From Penicillus capitatus (Eukaryota; Chlorophyta), in NCBI GenBank assembly GCA_965649825.1, contig OZ287707.1, positions 186,001 to 250,000 on the forward strand: a stretch of DNA of 64,000 nt. Reading direction: 5' to 3'. Positions 60,049 through 64,000 of this stretch are shown piece by piece; the stretch's first letter is position 1; the number at the start of each line of letters is the position of its first letter. Position numbers and translations under genes: made by a program. Under the pieces are notes generated by a model. It did no database searches. It was not told the DNA's origin and worked only from the letters and a program-made list of their open reading frames with translations.

Positions 60049-60387
60049 TTGCTTAAATGTCATTTCGCCGAATCGCGCGTTAAGTTTCTGTTCGCGGCGA
60101 TGTTATCCGACAAAATCTCGGATTTTCTGCGGTGCGCCGTAGAGAAAGGATATCCTGAGGATCACGTCGACGAGTGCTTCGATTCTTTTATCGCCTTTTA
60201 CTTTGACGGCGATGTCAACGCGTTCGAAAAGGACATTGATCATAACGGGCCGAAATATTACCGCTTTATGGAGCACAACCACGATCCTAGATTGACGCCA
60301 AGACGGGTCACACCAGCAAAGACCGATACCCGACGTCGAGCATCGCCTTCCCTGCGCGACGCCGAATCTGCGTCTCTTGCGCTGTAG
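60049..60387 (+). CDS. Small acidic/aromatic protein, unknown
   Basis: From an ATG at 60100 the frame reads LSDKISDFLRCAVEKGYPED, then CFDSFIAFYFDGDVNAFEKD, then YYRFMEHNHDPRL. It then becomes Arg/Thr/Ser-rich and stops at 60387. It may be a BART-like helical domain, but that is a guess. It ends 9 bp before the RecQ ATG on the same strand. Confidence 0.45.
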   Translation: MLKCHFAESRVKFLFAAMLSDKISDFLRCAVEKGYPEDHVDECFDSFIAFYFDGDVNAFEKDIDHNGPKYYRFMEHNHDPRLTPRRVTPAKTDTRRRASPSLRDAESASLAL

Positions 60388-60395
60388 TGACGAAA

Positions 60396-62701
60396 ATGGC
60401 CAATGGCAACAGCAGCTACGACAGCATCTTCCTCGACGAGAGCGAAAAGGCGGACGCACTAGACGCTCTCTTCTCGCCGACGCCATCCGGTTCTTCGCCA
60501 ACTCTGTCGCCAACGCATCACGAGCGTGCTGTTCTGCAGAGGACCTATCCAAGGGGCAACCGCATCGGATCCGAGGTCTGTCCATACCGTCGTCCACCGA
60601 GCGGCTTCTCTATGGCGTGATCGCGTAGAGAATGCCATGAGGGTAGCGACGGTCGAGGAGGAAGAGATGAACGATTTAAAGTTTGCTTTGTGGATGGTCT
60701 TTGGCATTCGGAGTTTCAGATGGAGACAAGAGGAGATCGTGAATTCGGTGCTCGCTGGACACGACACCTTTGTCCTCATGCCAACTGGCGGCGGCAAGAG
60801 TCTCTGCTACCAGGTGAGCACTGTCGTTAACAGGATATGGCTGGACACCATGAAGTTTGCATGTAGTTGCCTGCTGTCCTCTCGCAGGGATTGACGGTTG
60901 TCGTCTCTCCTTTGCTCTCCCTCGTTCAAGACCAAGTGCGTACATTGCTGATGCTCCCGAGCGGCGGCGTGCCAACCACCTACATCAACTCACACCAGAC
61001 AGAGATCGAAAAGAAGAATGTCTACAGGCGCCAAAGCTTGTGGCAGAGAACGGGATGTGACTGATGGATGGCTCTGTTTAGGGAGATAGGAAATGAGGAG
61101 GTCACGTGCAAGTTACTCTATGTCACGCCCGAGCAGCTGACGCTCAATACGACACTGATCAGAATCCTTCAGCGACAGCAGAAAATGCAGAACTTCAGCA
61201 GGATGGTGATCGACGAGGTCGTGGAAGACGGAATGCATATCGGCAACGATCGAAGGATTCTATGCAGGCACACTGTGTGAGCATGTGGGGGCATGATTTT
61301 CGTCCGGCATACGCTGAACTGGGCAACGCAAAAGTGTGACATATCTGATCACACAAATCTCATTATGGCTTGTGTTTTCGGAAGTCTGAAAATTTCCCGG
61401 GTCTGCAAACAGTTGCTCTTACGGCTACGGCAAACGTGAAAGTGAAGAATGATATCATCCAGTGTTTAGATATGCGCTCATCGATACGAGAGTTCCAAGT
61501 AGACAGCCACTCTTCTGTTGGGATCCTCTCGATGACGAGCTCAGATGAGCTTCTACAGAGAGAACCTAAAGTTCGTGGTGATCGAGAAAGGATCTTTCAG
61601 CAAAGGGATCGCCATGCTGGAGAAGTACATCAAGAGCAAGCAGAGAGGAGCATCCGGCATCGTCTATTGCCTCTCGAAGAAAGAGTGCGAAGATGTGACA
61701 CAGTCTGTTCAGAAATGCATCGAGAAGGATATGGATGTGCGATTGCTCTTGTTTAGGTTGCTCAACGGCTCAAAGATTCGTGCAGCACACTATCACGCAG
61801 GGATGAATGCGACCGAGAGGGAAACGGTGCAGAATGCTTGGATGAAAGGCTGTGTAGACGTGGTGGCGGCGACGATCGCTTTCGGCATGGGCATTGATCA
61901 TCCCCGTGTGCGTTTTGTCGTCCACTTTGTCCTGCCCAAGAGTCTAGAGAACTACTATCAAGAGGCAGGGCGTGCCGGGAGAGATGGACTGCGCTCGGAG
62001 TGCATTCTCTTCTACTCAGGCAAAGATGTCGGCCGTCTGAAGTTACTCATAAGAAGAAACAATCCAGATTACAAAAAGGGTAAAGAACAGCCTTTCGTCT
62101 CTGGTCTCACTCTCTCACTCTCTAGGATATGAACTCGTCAATCAGGTGAGAGACTATTGCACCAACGATAAGGATTGTCGTCATAGTTTGCTGTTGAAGT
62201 ATTTGGATGAAGAAATGGATCCCCCCACATGTGTCAGCAATTGTCATGTCTGTTGCAAAGTGCATCAAGGAATGTCAATAAAGGATCAGTGTCCTTGGTC
62301 TATTGTCACAGAGACAGAGATTGCATCAGCCAAAAGACAGGCCCAGAGTCTGAGCACATCTGGCATTGAAGAGGGATCCTCTTATTGACGTCTTTCGTCA
62401 AGTCGTCAGAAAATCAAACAGACAATGTATTGGTAGGACCACAAGGAATAACACGGAATTATTTCATGCATATTTGTTTCCTTGAGTGTCAGCGAGATTG
62501 GTTGGCAGCACTCAGGAGATGTCAAGAGTCATCAAAAACTGCCTTTCTAATAAGCTTCCCTCTTCTCTTAAAGGCTCACATCACATTCTCTTTTCGATTG
62601 ACCCATGGCGGATGCAGCGTGCGCCGTTTAGGCGCCCTTTACAGCAAGATGATGTGAATACAGATAGATGGAAAGTGTTTGAGGTCCATGACAGAGATTA
62701 A
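60396..62701 (+). CDS. RecQ-family DNA helicase
   Basis: 3'-5' SF2 helicase acting on recombination and replication intermediates. A Ser-rich N-terminus leads to motif 0 (FRWRQEEIVNSVLAGHDTFV), Walker A (LMPTGGGKSLCYQ), motif II DEAH followed by CVSMWGHDFRP, TATANVKVK, the Zn/RQC region with YCTNDKDCRHSLLLKYLDEE and NCHVCC, and motifs V-VI (IAFGMGIDHPRVRFVVH, then YYQEAGRAGRDG). It lacks a visible HRDC domain. Introns inferred: 60506-60539, 60814-60866, 61040-61081, 61218-61267, 61334-61384 (starts GTGTGAC), 61499-61544, 62080-62125, 62348-62402 and 62433-62486. If the last two are not spliced, the protein ends at 62388. Confidence 0.9.
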
Positions 62702-62928
62702 GTGGAATTGAAAACCAACAAAAACTATGCGGACCAATCGTCAGTCAATCGTGGTTATGTATGTGCCTTCGAACAAAACTACCTTGCTCTCATCCGTTGC
62801 ACAGGAATCACTTCGCTCCGTACAAAACCGGGAATAATCTTGAGGACTGTTATGGTGGTGGTTGAGGAGGAGGAGGAGGCGATGGCAAACATGACGCATC
62901 TGCAATCATGTGCTCGCGACTGCCCTAT

Positions 62929-64000
62929 CTACTGCAACGACACGGGATCTAGATTCATCGATTGCGGTGCTGTTGCTGACGTCGTATCTAAAGACGGGTT
63001 GACGCTTTCCGAAACGGGCCCCGATTGAAGGCCATTATTTTTGGGCGCTGTTCTTCTTCCATGGTGACTCGGCCATCGATCAATGCCATTTCTCCGACAG
63101 GCTCTCTTCAGCGTTGTTGGACAGATACCTAAAGTTGCTGCTGCTTGCTTCAATCCCACGCCAAAATGCTTCTGAAGATCTTGGTACGTCAAGTGTTTTC
63201 CGCTTCCCATCTTCTGACGTCTTTTCTTTCGAAATTTGTTAGACGTCAATGTATGCAGAAGCTCTTCGAGTCTTTCCTTGTCCAATAGTTGATCGTTCTC
63301 CTCTAGCGGAGGAGGAGGTGGCATCGCGTGGAACATGCTGCCTGGATTCATTTGGGCCATTCCGATCAGTCCTGGCACATTCCTTTCTTCCAAATCTACC
63401 ATAGAGCCCAGCGATTCCGCAGGATCACGAAACATTGCCTCTGCAGTGTGCTGCAAAAGGGGCGTGTGCTTGGTCGACGTCACACTTGTCGCCAGAGCGG
63501 ACGTGTGTCCAGGGAACAGGTGTGATTGCTGTAGTCCTACGGCATCTGCACCCAAGAACGCATGGGGGACATCCACAAGGTCCTGCGCCTCGCGTGAGCA
63601 CATGTTGAACACTGGGGACATCTTCTCCCTTTCATCTAACACGTACATTACCCCCAATCACACATTCTCACTCTTTTCTCTCTATGCTCTACCTGGAGCA
63701 GCGAGTCGACTAGGATCGTTTAAGGAAGCTAGAGTATTTGCGCCATTCATCAAATGCGGCTGTGTGACGGCGGCCATTGACATGGGATGCGTGACTTCTG
63801 TTAAGGGATGTGCACTCGCGGGGCTCGGAAAGTACTCATAGCCAACATCGAACGTGTGAAGATCGTTATCAGCTGGCCATTGCTTCAAACCTTCTTCGAT
63901 CTGATCCACATCGACATCGGACGTACAAAGACTCACCGACTACAGTTCAGAAAAAGGCATCTTCAGATGCAGTGGTGATGTGACAAGTGTGATGTCACAC
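62929..64000 (-). CDS. RWP-RK-like transcription factor, partial
   Basis: The DNA-binding region reads LTYQDLQKHFGVGLKQAAAT, then LGICPTTLKRACRRNGIDRW, then PSHHGR. The helix pattern is that of RWP-RK proteins, but the name motif RWPxRK is replaced by RWPSHH. A proline run and a coiled stretch precede it, and a Ser/Thr-rich tail follows. RWP-RK factors control nitrogen responses and gametogenesis in plants and algae. Introns inferred: 63636-63692, and another whose acceptor is at 63940 and whose donor lies at or beyond 64000. The visible end of that intron begins GTGTGACATCACAC. The 5' end is outside the window. Confidence 0.85.

Noticed and set aside
61021-61081. A further GC-AG intron in RecQ (donor at AG|GCGCCA)
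   Set aside because: A GT donor at 61040 gives a frame-correct 42-nt intron, so no GC donor is needed.

Overview
The window is nuclear DNA from a photosynthetic, probably unicellular, eukaryote. Genes are split by many very short spliceosomal introns (most 43-56 nt). There are clear eukaryotic housekeeping genes (RPS3, RanBP1, CDH1/FZR1, PIG-M, DPM1, RecQ, POLE3, XAP5). Several products look plastid-directed: a SecE-like translocon subunit, bacterial-type IF-3, a Delta12/omega-3-type desaturase with an N-terminal extension, and a DedA-family protein. An RWP-RK protein and PPR repeats also fit an alga. The compact style resembles some unicellular red algae or other red-plastid lineages, but nothing here fixes the lineage.

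Layout. 1-35.9 kb is dense with genes on both strands: RNase Z-like (+), IF-3 (-), PPR (-), WDR43/UTP5 (+), an unnamed membrane protein (+), POLE3 (+), DPM1 (+), a Gly-rich protein (-), RPS3 (+), CDH1 (-), a small unknown (-), LRR/F-box-like (+), RanBP1 (-), CAX (+), a beta-rich protein (-), glutaredoxin-like (+), a coiled-coil Cys-rich protein (+), PIG-M (-), XAP5 (+), a TBC protein (-), U-box/WD40 (+), COQ6 (+) and a fatty-acid desaturase (-). 35.9-50 kb is gene-poor and repetitive. It holds a family of small secreted-looking, cysteine-rich, ankyrin-like genes (three near-identical copies, one divergent copy and several decayed remnants). 50-64 kb is dense again: a MAPR/cytochrome-b5-like protein (+), mitochondrial uS9 (-), PP2C (+), a small targeted protein (+), an unknown TM protein (-), DedA (+), plastid SecE (-), bZIP (+), an unknown (+), RecQ helicase (+) and an RWP-RK-like protein (-) that runs off the end.

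I placed on the order of 120 introns by hand, using reading frame and family conservation. Three patterns stand out. Lengths are tightly clustered near 50 nt. At least nine introns are best explained as GC-AG. A near-palindrome, GTGTGAYRTCACAC, recurs inside introns, sometimes exactly at the 5' splice site. Neighbouring genes are very tightly packed: divergent start codons lie 28-37 bp apart in three places, and one convergent pair overlaps. I found no tRNA, rRNA, CRISPR array or complete transposon by eye. All splice models are inferences from sequence alone.
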